From assembly GCA_016195585.1 (NCBI GenBank), contig JACPZJ010000039.1, positions 1-6,583 of the forward strand: a stretch of DNA of 6,583 bases, in the 5' to 3' direction. Numbering within the stretch: position 1 is the stretch's first letter; the number at the start of each line of letters is the position of its first letter. This stretch comes from Nitrospirota bacterium. GTDB lineage: Bacteria; Nitrospirota; CAKKRA01; 9FT-COMBO-42-15. The position numbers and the translations under genes were made by a program. Below the pieces are notes generated by a model. That model was given only the letters and a program-made list of their open reading frames with translations, made no database searches and was not told the origin of the DNA. Positions 1 to 5,328 of this stretch are shown piece after piece.

Positions 1-137
1 AGATCAATATGGGCAAGGGCGATTATGATAAAAAGCTTACAAGATATGTTGATGTGCGCCATGACATGCTTGATAGGGGAATTGCATCCAAAAAAATGGA
101 CATGAGATTTTTGAACAAGGTTGTGATAAAGAATTGA
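1..137 (+). CDS. ftsQ: FtsQ (DivIB) cell division protein, C-terminal end, partial
   Basis: Only the last 44 codons are in the window; the first full codon begins at base 3 and the TGA stop is at 135-137. The peptide contains GKGDYDKKL and ends with MDMRFLNKVVIKN. This matches the end of the FtsQ/DivIB beta domain, where a G-K/E-x-D stretch is followed some 25-30 residues later by an I/MDLRY/F-x-x-x-VVVK strand. FtsQ is a single-pass inner membrane protein whose periplasmic domain links the FtsZ/FtsA ring to FtsL, FtsB and the septal synthase FtsW/FtsI; the membrane anchor and POTRA domain lie outside the window. The position directly upstream of ftsA, as in the standard dcw order, strongly supports the call, because the visible fragment alone is short. 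Confidence 0.85.
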   Translation, partial: INMGKGDYDKKLTRYVDVRHDMLDRGIASKKMDMRFLNKVVIKN

Positions 138-142
138 CCTGC

Positions 143-207
143 GATTACACAGCAGTAGGCACGGTTTAAACCGTGCCTACATTAATCCTCTTTAAATCTG
201 TGTAATC
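143..207. repeat. Nested inverted repeat in the ftsQ-ftsA spacer
   Basis: Two concentric inverted repeats fill this spacer. The outer arms are GATTACACAG at 143-152 and its exact complement CTGTGTAATC at 198-207. Inside lies a perfect 26-base palindrome at 155-180, with half-site GTAGGCACGGTTT. In RNA the inner part would fold as an 11-bp stem with a TTAA loop. No T-run follows it, so it is a poor intrinsic terminator and looks more like a dispersed palindromic (REP or MITE-like) element. It lies upstream of the ftsA ribosome site and does not cover it. Confidence 0.85.
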
Positions 208-222
208 TTCTTAAAGAAAAGT

Positions 223-228
223 AGGAGG
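223..228 (+). promoter_or_regulatory. Ribosome binding site of ftsA
   Basis: AGGAGG sits 7 bases before the TTG at 236. This strong site fixes the non-ATG start of ftsA; the next in-frame codons give AKKENIVVGLDIGTT, the usual FtsA N-terminus, so no other start is plausible. Confidence 0.85.
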
Positions 229-235
229 TGAAAGG

Positions 236-1468
236 TTGGCAAAAAAAGAGAACATAGTAGTCGGGCTTGATATAGGGACAACAAAGATATGTGCAGTAGT
301 CGGCGAGGTAGTTGAGGGAAATAGAATAGATATTATTGGCATTGGCACAAGCCCATCAAGGGGGCTGCGAAAGGGCGTGGTAACAAATATTGAAAGCACA
401 GTGGAATCAATAAAAAAGGCAGTGGAAGAGGCAGAGCTGATGGCAGGCGTGGAGATAAACTCTGTTTATGCCGGCATTGCAGGCGGCCATATAAAGAGCT
501 TTAACAGCCGCGGCGTAATTGCAATAAAGACCAAAGAGGTTACACATGCTGATATAAACAGGGTGATTGATGCTGCAAAGGCGGTGGCAATACCCCTTGA
601 CAGGGAGGTGCTGCATGTTATCCCGCAGGAGTTTATTATTGATGATCAGGACGGGATCAAGGAGCCGCTCGGCATGTCCGGCGTCCGGCTTGAGGTAGAG
701 GTTCATATAGTAACAGGCGCTGTTACCTCTGTGCAGAATATTATAAAGAGTGTGAACAGGGCAGGGCTTCATGTAATAGATATTATACTCCAGCCTCTTG
801 CCTCAAGCGAGGCTGTGCTCACGCCTGATGAAAAGGAGCTTGGGGTTGCGGTTGTTGATATAGGCGGCGGGACAACTGATATTGCAACCTTTGCCCATGG
901 AAGCCTCCTGCACACAGCAGTGCTTGGCATAGGCGGGAATCACCTGACCAATGATGTTGCAGTTGGCCTGCGCACACCAGCGAGCGAGGCAGAGAAGATA
1001 AAGACAAAATATGGCTGCGCCATCACTGTAATGGTAAAGGAGGACGAGACCATTGAGGTTCCGAGTGTCGGGGGTCGGCCGCCGAGGGTTGTGTCAAGGC
1101 AGGTGCTTTCTGAAATAATTGAGCCGAGGGCAGAGGAGATATTCGGCCTTGTGCAGAGGGAGCTGAAAAAGACAGGATATGAGGAGATGGTTGCATCAGG
1201 CGCTGTTATTACAGGCGGCGCTGCATTGATGGAAGGGATGACAGAGATTGGAGAAAAGATGATGGATATGCCTGTGCGGAGGGGCATGCCATCCAATATC
1301 GGCGGGCTTGTGGATGTGGTGAGCAACCCCATGTACTCTACAGCAGTGGGGCTTATCCTTTATGCTGTAAGGCATGAGGGGGTAAAGAAGGCCCAGAGAA
1401 TTACTGAAAAGGCGTCATTCAACAGGGTTTTAAACAGGATGAGGGTTTGGGTAAAGGAGTTCTTTTAA
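236..1468 (+). CDS. ftsA: Cell division protein FtsA
   Basis: FtsA is the actin-like ATPase that tethers FtsZ filaments to the cytoplasmic face of the inner membrane and recruits later divisome proteins. The 410-residue length is normal for the family. Visible motifs are the phosphate-1 loop DIGTTK (residues 12-17), the FtsA-specific SHS2 (1C) insertion over roughly residues 85-165 with HVIPQEFIIDDQ, the phosphate-2 loop VVDIGGGTTD (206-215), the adenosine motif VITGGAAL (324-331), and a C-terminal amphipathic helix ending RVLNRMRVWVKEFF that fits the membrane-targeting sequence. The start is TTG, chosen because of the AGGAGG 7 bases upstream and the standard N-terminus. It follows ftsQ after a repeat-filled spacer and precedes ftsZ by 50 bases, as in most dcw clusters. 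No key residue is missing. Confidence 0.98.
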   Translation: MAKKENIVVGLDIGTTKICAVVGEVVEGNRIDIIGIGTSPSRGLRKGVVTNIESTVESIKKAVEEAELMAGVEINSVYAGIAGGHIKSFNSRGVIAIKTKEVTHADINRVIDAAKAVAIPLDREVLHVIPQEFIIDDQDGIKEPLGMSGVRLEVEVHIVTGAVTSVQNIIKSVNRAGLHVIDIILQPLASSEAVLTPDEKELGVAVVDIGGGTTDIATFAHGSLLHTAVLGIGGNHLTNDVAVGLRTPASEAEKIKTKYGCAITVMVKEDETIEVPSVGGRPPRVVSRQVLSEIIEPRAEEIFGLVQRELKKTGYEEMVASGAVITGGAALMEGMTEIGEKMMDMPVRRGMPSNIGGLVDVVSNPMYSTAVGLILYAVRHEGVKKAQRITEKASFNRVLNRMRVWVKEFF

Positions 1469-1502
1469 ATAAGTCCTATAAGTCTTATAAGACTTATTTT
1501 TT
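1467..1502 (+). terminator. Terminator-like hairpin with T-run between ftsA and ftsZ
   Basis: Bases 1467-1475 (AAATAAGTC) pair with 1491-1499 (GACTTATTT); after one C/A mismatch, TATAA at 1477-1481 pairs with TTATA at 1485-1489 around a GTC loop. This gives about 14 pairs and runs into T's at 1497-1502. A perfect 20-base palindrome lies at 1478-1497. The stem is A/T-rich, so termination would be weak at best. It starts inside the ftsA stop codon and ends 3 bases before the ftsZ ribosome site. It could act as an attenuator, a transcript-end or processing site, or simply be a repeat. Confidence 0.6.
1469..1498. repeat. Nine-base direct repeat, three copies, ftsA-ftsZ spacer
   Basis: The hairpin sequence can also be read as three tandem 9-mers: ATAAGTCCT at 1469-1477, ATAAGTCTT at 1478-1486 and ATAAGACTT at 1487-1495, followed by a partial ATT. 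The third copy differs from the second at one base, and that change creates the palindrome. The hairpin may therefore be a by-product of a small tandem array. Confidence 0.7.
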
Positions 1503-1505
1503 ATG

Positions 1506-1513
1506 AAAGGAGG
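1506..1513 (+). promoter_or_regulatory. Ribosome binding site of ftsZ
   Basis: AAAGGAGG ends 5 bases before the ATG at 1519. It is a near-perfect site, consistent with FtsZ being the most highly made protein of the cluster. The bases between it and the start (GTCTTA, 1513-1518) repeat a piece of the upstream hairpin loop. Confidence 0.85.
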
Positions 1514-1518
1514 TCTTA

Positions 1519-2673
1519 ATGTTTGAGTTTGAAGAGATTAATGAGCAGGGTGCAAAGATTAAGGTAATAGGTGTAGGCGGAGGAGGCTGCAATGCAATTA
1601 ATACCATGATTGCTGCGAATCTTATAGGTGTGGAGTTTATTGCAGCCAATACTGATGTGCAGGCGCTGAACAGGTCGCTGGCCCATAATAAGATACAGCT
1701 CGGTGTCAAGCTTACAAAAGGGCTCGGCGCAGGCGCGGATCCAAACATCGGCAGGGATGCGGCAATAGAGGATACGGAGCAGATAAGGGATGCGCTTGCC
1801 GGGTCGGACATGGTTTTTGTAACTGCCGGGCTTGGCGGCGGCACAGGCACAGGCGGCGCGCCGGTGATTGCGAATATTGCGAGAGAGATTGGCGCCTTAA
1901 CAGTCGGCGTTGTTACAAAGCCATTTTCATTTGAAGGCGTAAAGAGGATGCAGAAGGCAGAGGAGGGGTTTAAGGAGTTAAAGAGATATGTTGATACGTT
2001 GATTGTGATTCCAAATCAGAAGCTCTTAAGTGTTATTGATAAAAAAACCCCTATGTCTGAGGCATTCAAGATAGCCGATGATGTCTTAAGGCAGGCAGTT
2101 CAGGGCATCTCAGACCTTATAACTATTGCAGGCCTTGTGAATGTGGATTTTGCAGATGTAAGGACAATAATGTCTTATATGGGCAGGGCCATTATGGGCA
2201 TGGGTATAGCAAGGGGTGAAAACAGGGCAGTAGAGGCAGCGCAGAGGGCGATATCAAGCCCGCTCCTTGAGAATAACAGCATTGAGGGCGCACAGGGCGT
2301 CCTGATAAATATTACAGGCGGTCAAGACCTCACTCTCCATGAGATTGATGCAGCGTCATCTGTTATAAAAGAGGTTGCTGACCCTGAGGCGAATATTATA
2401 TTCGGCTCTGTAATAGACCCTGAGTTTGATGATATTGTCAAGGTTACTGTTATTGCAACAGGTTTTGACAAAGACATGGAAAAGGTTAAAGAGACAATAT
2501 CAGAGCGCCAGACGGTTATTAAAGGCTCAAATGTCAGGACGCTGCCGTTAAAGAATATTGACAGGCCTACCTTCTTACGCAGGGTTACAGGCAGTGATTA
2601 TAGAAATGATGAAATGGGTATTCAGGATGATGAATGGGATGTGCCGACCTTTTTACGGAAGCAGATGGATTAA
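1519..2673 (+). CDS. ftsZ: Cell division protein FtsZ
   Basis: FtsZ is the tubulin-like GTPase that polymerises at mid-cell as the Z ring. The 384-residue length is typical. Visible in order are the nucleotide-binding glycine loop VIGVGGGGCNA near residues 15-25, the tubulin signature GGGTGTG at 106-112, and the T7 synergy loop NVDFAD at 208-213, whose D210 and D213 correspond to the catalytic aspartates of E. coli D209 and D212. A short linker begins near 325. The extreme C-terminus is DVPTFLRKQMD (374-384), the conserved peptide that binds FtsA and other partners. A near copy, DRPTFLRR, lies 26 residues earlier at 348-355, which is unusual. The start is ATG with a strong ribosome site. The gene follows ftsA in the standard order and is followed after 3 bases by a radical SAM gene. 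Confidence 0.99.
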   Translation: MFEFEEINEQGAKIKVIGVGGGGCNAINTMIAANLIGVEFIAANTDVQALNRSLAHNKIQLGVKLTKGLGAGADPNIGRDAAIEDTEQIRDALAGSDMVFVTAGLGGGTGTGGAPVIANIAREIGALTVGVVTKPFSFEGVKRMQKAEEGFKELKRYVDTLIVIPNQKLLSVIDKKTPMSEAFKIADDVLRQAVQGISDLITIAGLVNVDFADVRTIMSYMGRAIMGMGIARGENRAVEAAQRAISSPLLENNSIEGAQGVLINITGGQDLTLHEIDAASSVIKEVADPEANIIFGSVIDPEFDDIVKVTVIATGFDKDMEKVKETISERQTVIKGSNVRTLPLKNIDRPTFLRRVTGSDYRNDEMGIQDDEWDVPTFLRKQMD

Positions 2674-2676
2674 GGG

Positions 2677-4356
2677 ATGTCGTGGAGGCTCATTGAAAAG
2701 TACAGGGATATTTTAAAGCAAGAAAGGGGAGCAATATGTAAAGAGCATACAGGCAAGATAAGGGTTGCTATTATTTATCCCAACACCTACTATGTAGGGA
2801 TGTCAAATCTGGGATTTCAGGCCATCTATTATCATCTGAACCAGCGGGACGACGTTGTGTGTGAAAGGGGATTTCTGCCTGATGAAGGGGATATTGAGGA
2901 ATTTAAAAGGACAAATACATCGCTCTTTTCCCTTGAGAGCCAGAAGAGGCTAAAAGACTTTGATATAGTTGCCTTCTCTGTCTCCTTTGAGAATGACTAT
3001 ATAAATATTTTAAAGATACTTGATTTGGCAGGGATAAGATATAAGAAAGAAGAAAGGGGAAAAAATGAGCCTCTCATCATAATGGGCGGTGTTTGCGCCT
3101 TCTTCAATCCTGAGCCTTTGACATCATTTATTGATTTGATTGTTGTTGGCGAAGGTGAAGATGTTATAAATGAGATAATAGATAGATTCAAAGATGAGAG
3201 ATCAGAGGGGGCAGGTAAAAAAGAGATATTAGAAAAGATAGCTCGGATAGAGGGATGTTATATCCCAGAGCTGTATGATGTGGAATATAATGATGACAGG
3301 ACTTTTAAAAGGATAATTCCAAAAGGAGAGGCATCCCCTATAATAAAAAAGAGATGGGTGAAGGATGTTGATAAATATATCCCCTGCACAAGGATATTTA
3401 CAAAGAATACAGAATTTGCAGATATGCTTTTAATTGAGGTCTCAAGGGGATGCGGCAGGGCATGCAGGTTCTGCCTTGAGGGCTATGCCTACAGGCCATT
3501 GAGATATAGAAAGGCAGAAGGGATTTTAAAATTAGTTAGAGGGGAAAAAGGGGTTAAGGAAAGGATCGGGCTTGTTGGCGCAGCAGTATCAGATTATCCG
3601 TATATAGATGATGTATGTCTTAATATCGCAGGTAATATTTCAGTGTCATCATTAAGGGCAGATTCTGTGTCAGAGACGCTGATAAAGAAGCTATTAGAAA
3701 GCGGTCACAAGACTATAGCCCTTGCGCCAGAGGCAGGGTCAGAGAGGTTAAGAAGGGTTATAAAAAAGGATATCACAGAAGGGGATATTTTAAATGCAGC
3801 GGGATTGATATTGTCAAGCGGCATTCCCAATCTGAAGCTCTATTTTATGATCGGTCTTCCAACAGAGGCGGACGAGGATGTTGCAGCCATTATTGATCTG
3901 GCAAAAAAGGTGAGGGAGATATTGCTTGAAACAGGGAGAAAGAGAGGGAGGCTTGGCAGGCTTACATTGAGCATAAGCTCCTTTGTTCCAAAGCCGCATA
4001 CGCCGTTCCAGTGGTGCAGGATGGAGGATGCGGCCTCATTGAGCCGCAAATTAAGATTCCTTAAAAAAAGTATTGCGAAGACTGACAATGTCTTTCTGAC
4101 AACAGATTTACCAAAATGGGCATATATACAGGGGATTTTATCAAGGGGCGACAGGAGGGTTGGGGATATTATTGAATGGGCATATAAGATGGATGGCAAC
4201 TGGATGAGGGCGATTAGGGAGGCAGGAGTGGATGCGGATTTTTATGCCCTGAGGGAGAGGCCGCTTGATGAGTCGCTTCCGTGGGATCATATAGATGTGG
4301 GGGTAAAAAGGGGGCTACTAATAAAGGAGTATAAAGAGGCAATCGCAAATTCGTAA
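2677..4356 (+). CDS. B12-binding-type radical SAM protein
   Basis: This 559-residue protein has the layout of the large uncharacterised radical SAM family with an N-terminal cobalamin-binding-like Rossmann domain (the TIGR03960-like group). The N-terminal domain shows VAIIYPNTYYVGMSNLGFQ, then IIMGGVCAFFNPEPL (134-147) and VVGEGED (156-162). I see no DxHxxG, so base-off B12 binding is unproven. The radical SAM core has C259, C263 and C266 in the CxxxCxxC motif for the 4Fe-4S cluster that cleaves S-adenosylmethionine, followed by LAPEAGSERLR and YFMIGLPTE. The C-terminus has RGDRRVGD and LPWDHIDVGV, characteristic of the group. The substrate is unknown. The gene starts 3 bases after the ftsZ stop without a good ribosome site of its own, so translation is probably coupled to ftsZ. 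The stop codon lies within a heptamer repeat array. Confidence 0.9.
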   Translation: MSWRLIEKYRDILKQERGAICKEHTGKIRVAIIYPNTYYVGMSNLGFQAIYYHLNQRDDVVCERGFLPDEGDIEEFKRTNTSLFSLESQKRLKDFDIVAFSVSFENDYINILKILDLAGIRYKKEERGKNEPLIIMGGVCAFFNPEPLTSFIDLIVVGEGEDVINEIIDRFKDERSEGAGKKEILEKIARIEGCYIPELYDVEYNDDRTFKRIIPKGEASPIIKKRWVKDVDKYIPCTRIFTKNTEFADMLLIEVSRGCGRACRFCLEGYAYRPLRYRKAEGILKLVRGEKGVKERIGLVGAAVSDYPYIDDVCLNIAGNISVSSLRADSVSETLIKKLLESGHKTIALAPEAGSERLRRVIKKDITEGDILNAAGLILSSGIPNLKLYFMIGLPTEADEDVAAIIDLAKKVREILLETGRKRGRLGRLTLSISSFVPKPHTPFQWCRMEDAASLSRKLRFLKKSIAKTDNVFLTTDLPKWAYIQGILSRGDRRVGDIIEWAYKMDGNWMRAIREAGVDADFYALRERPLDESLPWDHIDVGVKRGLLIKEYKEAIANS

Positions 4357-4379
4357 TGCGTAATCCGTTATGCGTAATG
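4351..4379. repeat. Heptamer direct repeat, four copies, overlapping the radical SAM stop codon
   Basis: Four tandem heptamers: TCGTAAT at 4351-4357, GCGTAAT at 4358-4364, CCGTTAT at 4365-4371 and GCGTAAT at 4372-4378. The core is CGTAAT; the third copy is degenerate. The first copy supplies the last sense codon (TCG) and the TAA stop of the upstream gene, so the array may have set the present end of that protein. Confidence 0.8.
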
Positions 4380-4390
4380 AGTAGAGTATT

Positions 4391-4447
4391 AGATTGCTTC
4401 GCCTTTGCCCTGTACCATCTGGTTTAGGGCTTCGGCTCGCAATGACA
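4391..4447. repeat. Palindromic element in the radical SAM-pgeF spacer
   Basis: An interrupted inverted repeat with outer arms ATTGC (4393-4397) and GCAAT (4439-4443), then GCC (4401-4403) pairing with GGC (4434-4436), and an inner hairpin GCCCT..ACC (4407-4416) against GGT..AGGGC (4421-4430) around an ATCT loop. The edges AGATTGCTTCG and CTCGCAATGACA resemble the ends of widespread bacterial interspersed palindromic elements, including those I recall from Rickettsia; this is memory, not a search. No T-run follows. It ends about 14 bases before the pgeF start. Confidence 0.7.
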
Positions 4448-4460
4448 AGGCAGGGTTTAA

Positions 4461-5216
4461 ATGAAACAGAATTATATTATAACTGAGCTAAACGGCAACA
4501 GATGGCTTTCTATTCCTATACTGGATAAAATAGACTTTATCAGGCACTCATTTATAATAAAGCAAAAGAATTCAGCGGTAGAAGCAAACGGGGCTTTAAA
4601 GGAGACTGCTGCGAGGATATTGAATTTAGAGAAATGGCAGGTTGAAACAATCAACCAGACGCACAGTGATGCAGTCTTTGTGCATAACGAAGAGTGCAGG
4701 GCATCTGAATCAGATGAGGGATTTGATGCCCATATTACAAATAATTCAGGCATTGCCATCGGTGTTGTTACAGCAGACTGCGTGCCTGTTCTTTTAATTG
4801 ATAGAAAGAAGAGGATTGTAGCAGCGGTTCATTCAGGCTGGAGAGGCACAGCAAAGAGGATTTTGCAGAAGACTGTGAAAAAGATGTCAGACAGCTTTGG
4901 CTCTAAACCAGAGGATATGATTGCAGGCATAGGGCCTTCTATCGGCCAGTGCTGTTATGAGGTAGATGAGAAGGTAATTGAGCCGATGAAAAGAGAGTTT
5001 GATTATCTGAACAGATTCAGCATACAGAAGAAAGAGAATAAATGGCATATAGACCTTCAGATGATAAACAGGGAACAGCTTATTGAAACAGGTCTGAAAC
5101 CGACAAATATAAATATAGTCAGCCTATGCACTTTCTGCTATCCAGATCTGTTTTATTCGTATAGAAGGGATGGCGCTGGGACAGGGAGGATGATGGCAGT
5201 GGTGATGATTAAATAA
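4461..5216 (+). CDS. pgeF: PgeF/YfiH peptidoglycan editing factor, laccase-fold
   Basis: Members of this family (DUF152, formerly 'polyphenol oxidase' or 'laccase domain protein') are cytoplasmic, zinc- or copper-binding enzymes. Bacterial PgeF removes precursors wrongly carrying L-Ser in place of L-Ala from the peptidoglycan pathway; some relatives act on purine nucleosides. The metal ligands are visible: NQTHSD with H68, TADCVPV with C107 and VHSGWRGTA with H124, matching E. coli H71, C107 and H124. GIGPSIGQCCYEV and the C-terminal LFYSYRRDGAGTGRM are also typical. The 251-residue length is normal. The ATG is preceded by a weak AGGG at 4452-4455. It lies in a repeat-rich setting, with a palindromic element just upstream and an octamer element downstream. 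Its place near ftsZ suits a cell wall role, although whether editing or nucleoside activity dominates cannot be read from sequence. Confidence 0.95.
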   Translation: MKQNYIITELNGNRWLSIPILDKIDFIRHSFIIKQKNSAVEANGALKETAARILNLEKWQVETINQTHSDAVFVHNEECRASESDEGFDAHITNNSGIAIGVVTADCVPVLLIDRKKRIVAAVHSGWRGTAKRILQKTVKKMSDSFGSKPEDMIAGIGPSIGQCCYEVDEKVIEPMKREFDYLNRFSIQKKENKWHIDLQMINREQLIETGLKPTNINIVSLCTFCYPDLFYSYRRDGAGTGRMMAVVMIK

Positions 5217-5217
5217 G

Positions 5218-5305
5218 AGGGTTCAAGGGTTCCAGTAGTCAAGGATTCCAGCGAATTATTATGGTTTATCACTTGAACCCTTGAATCCTTGAATCCACGA
5301 ACCCT
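5218..5305. repeat. Inverted pair of four-copy octamer arrays between pgeF and yggS
   Basis: The left arm is four octamers at 5219-5250: GGGTTCAA, GGGTTCCA, GTAGTCAA and GGATTCCA. The right arm is four octamers at 5273-5304: TTGAACCC, TTGAATCC, TTGAATCC and ACGAACCC. The right arm is the complement of the left family (consensus GGRTTCAA), so the whole folds as a long imperfect hairpin (about 24 of 32 positions match unit by unit) around a 22-base spacer. The outermost 7 bases, AGGGTTC at 5218-5224 and GAACCCT at 5299-5305, match perfectly. It occupies nearly the whole 101-base spacer. No clear promoter is visible in it. Confidence 0.85.
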
Positions 5306-5310
5306 GTTTT

Positions 5311-5328
5311 GAGTTATATGAGTTATAT
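5311..5328. repeat. Nine-base tandem duplication at the yggS start
   Basis: GAGTTATAT occurs twice in tandem at 5311-5319 and 5320-5328. The duplication spans the yggS ATG and is why the gene can be read from a TTG at 5309 as MSYMSYI or from the ATG at 5318 as MSYI. Confidence 0.85.

Noticed and set aside
138..235. Riboswitch or sigma-70 promoter before ftsA
   Set aside because: The spacer is explained by nested inverted repeats; I found no convincing -35/-10 pair and no known riboswitch core.
407..772. Open frame of 121 codons on the - strand within ftsA
   Set aside because: It is fully inside a well-supported gene, has no recognisable motif, and is rich in Cys, His and Tyr as expected from an antisense shadow.
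940..1332. Open frame of 130 codons on the - strand within ftsA
   Set aside because: Antisense shadow of the conserved FtsA C-terminal half; no ribosome site and a low-complexity Ser/Pro/Ile composition.
1494..1850. Open frame on the - strand over the ftsZ 5' end
   Set aside because: Overlaps the most conserved part of FtsZ; its Ser/Pro/Ala-rich sequence mirrors the glycine-rich codons on the other strand.
3520..3570. Possible repeat insertion in the purine-rich stretch of the radical SAM gene
   Set aside because: Runs of A and G give the look of a repeat, but no regular unit can be defined and the residues (LVRGEKGVKERIGLVG) fit the family.
3840..4199. Open frame of 119 codons on the - strand in the radical SAM gene
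   Set aside because: Antisense shadow without family features.
5218..5305. CRISPR array between pgeF and yggS
   Set aside because: Units are 8 bases, directly adjacent and inverted between arms; there are no 20-40 base repeats separated by unique spacers.
5309..5317. TTG at 5309 as the start of yggS
   Set aside because: It has no ribosome site, lies in a tandem duplication, and shifts the PLP lysine from the usual position 36 to 39; the ATG at 5318 gives the standard N-terminus.
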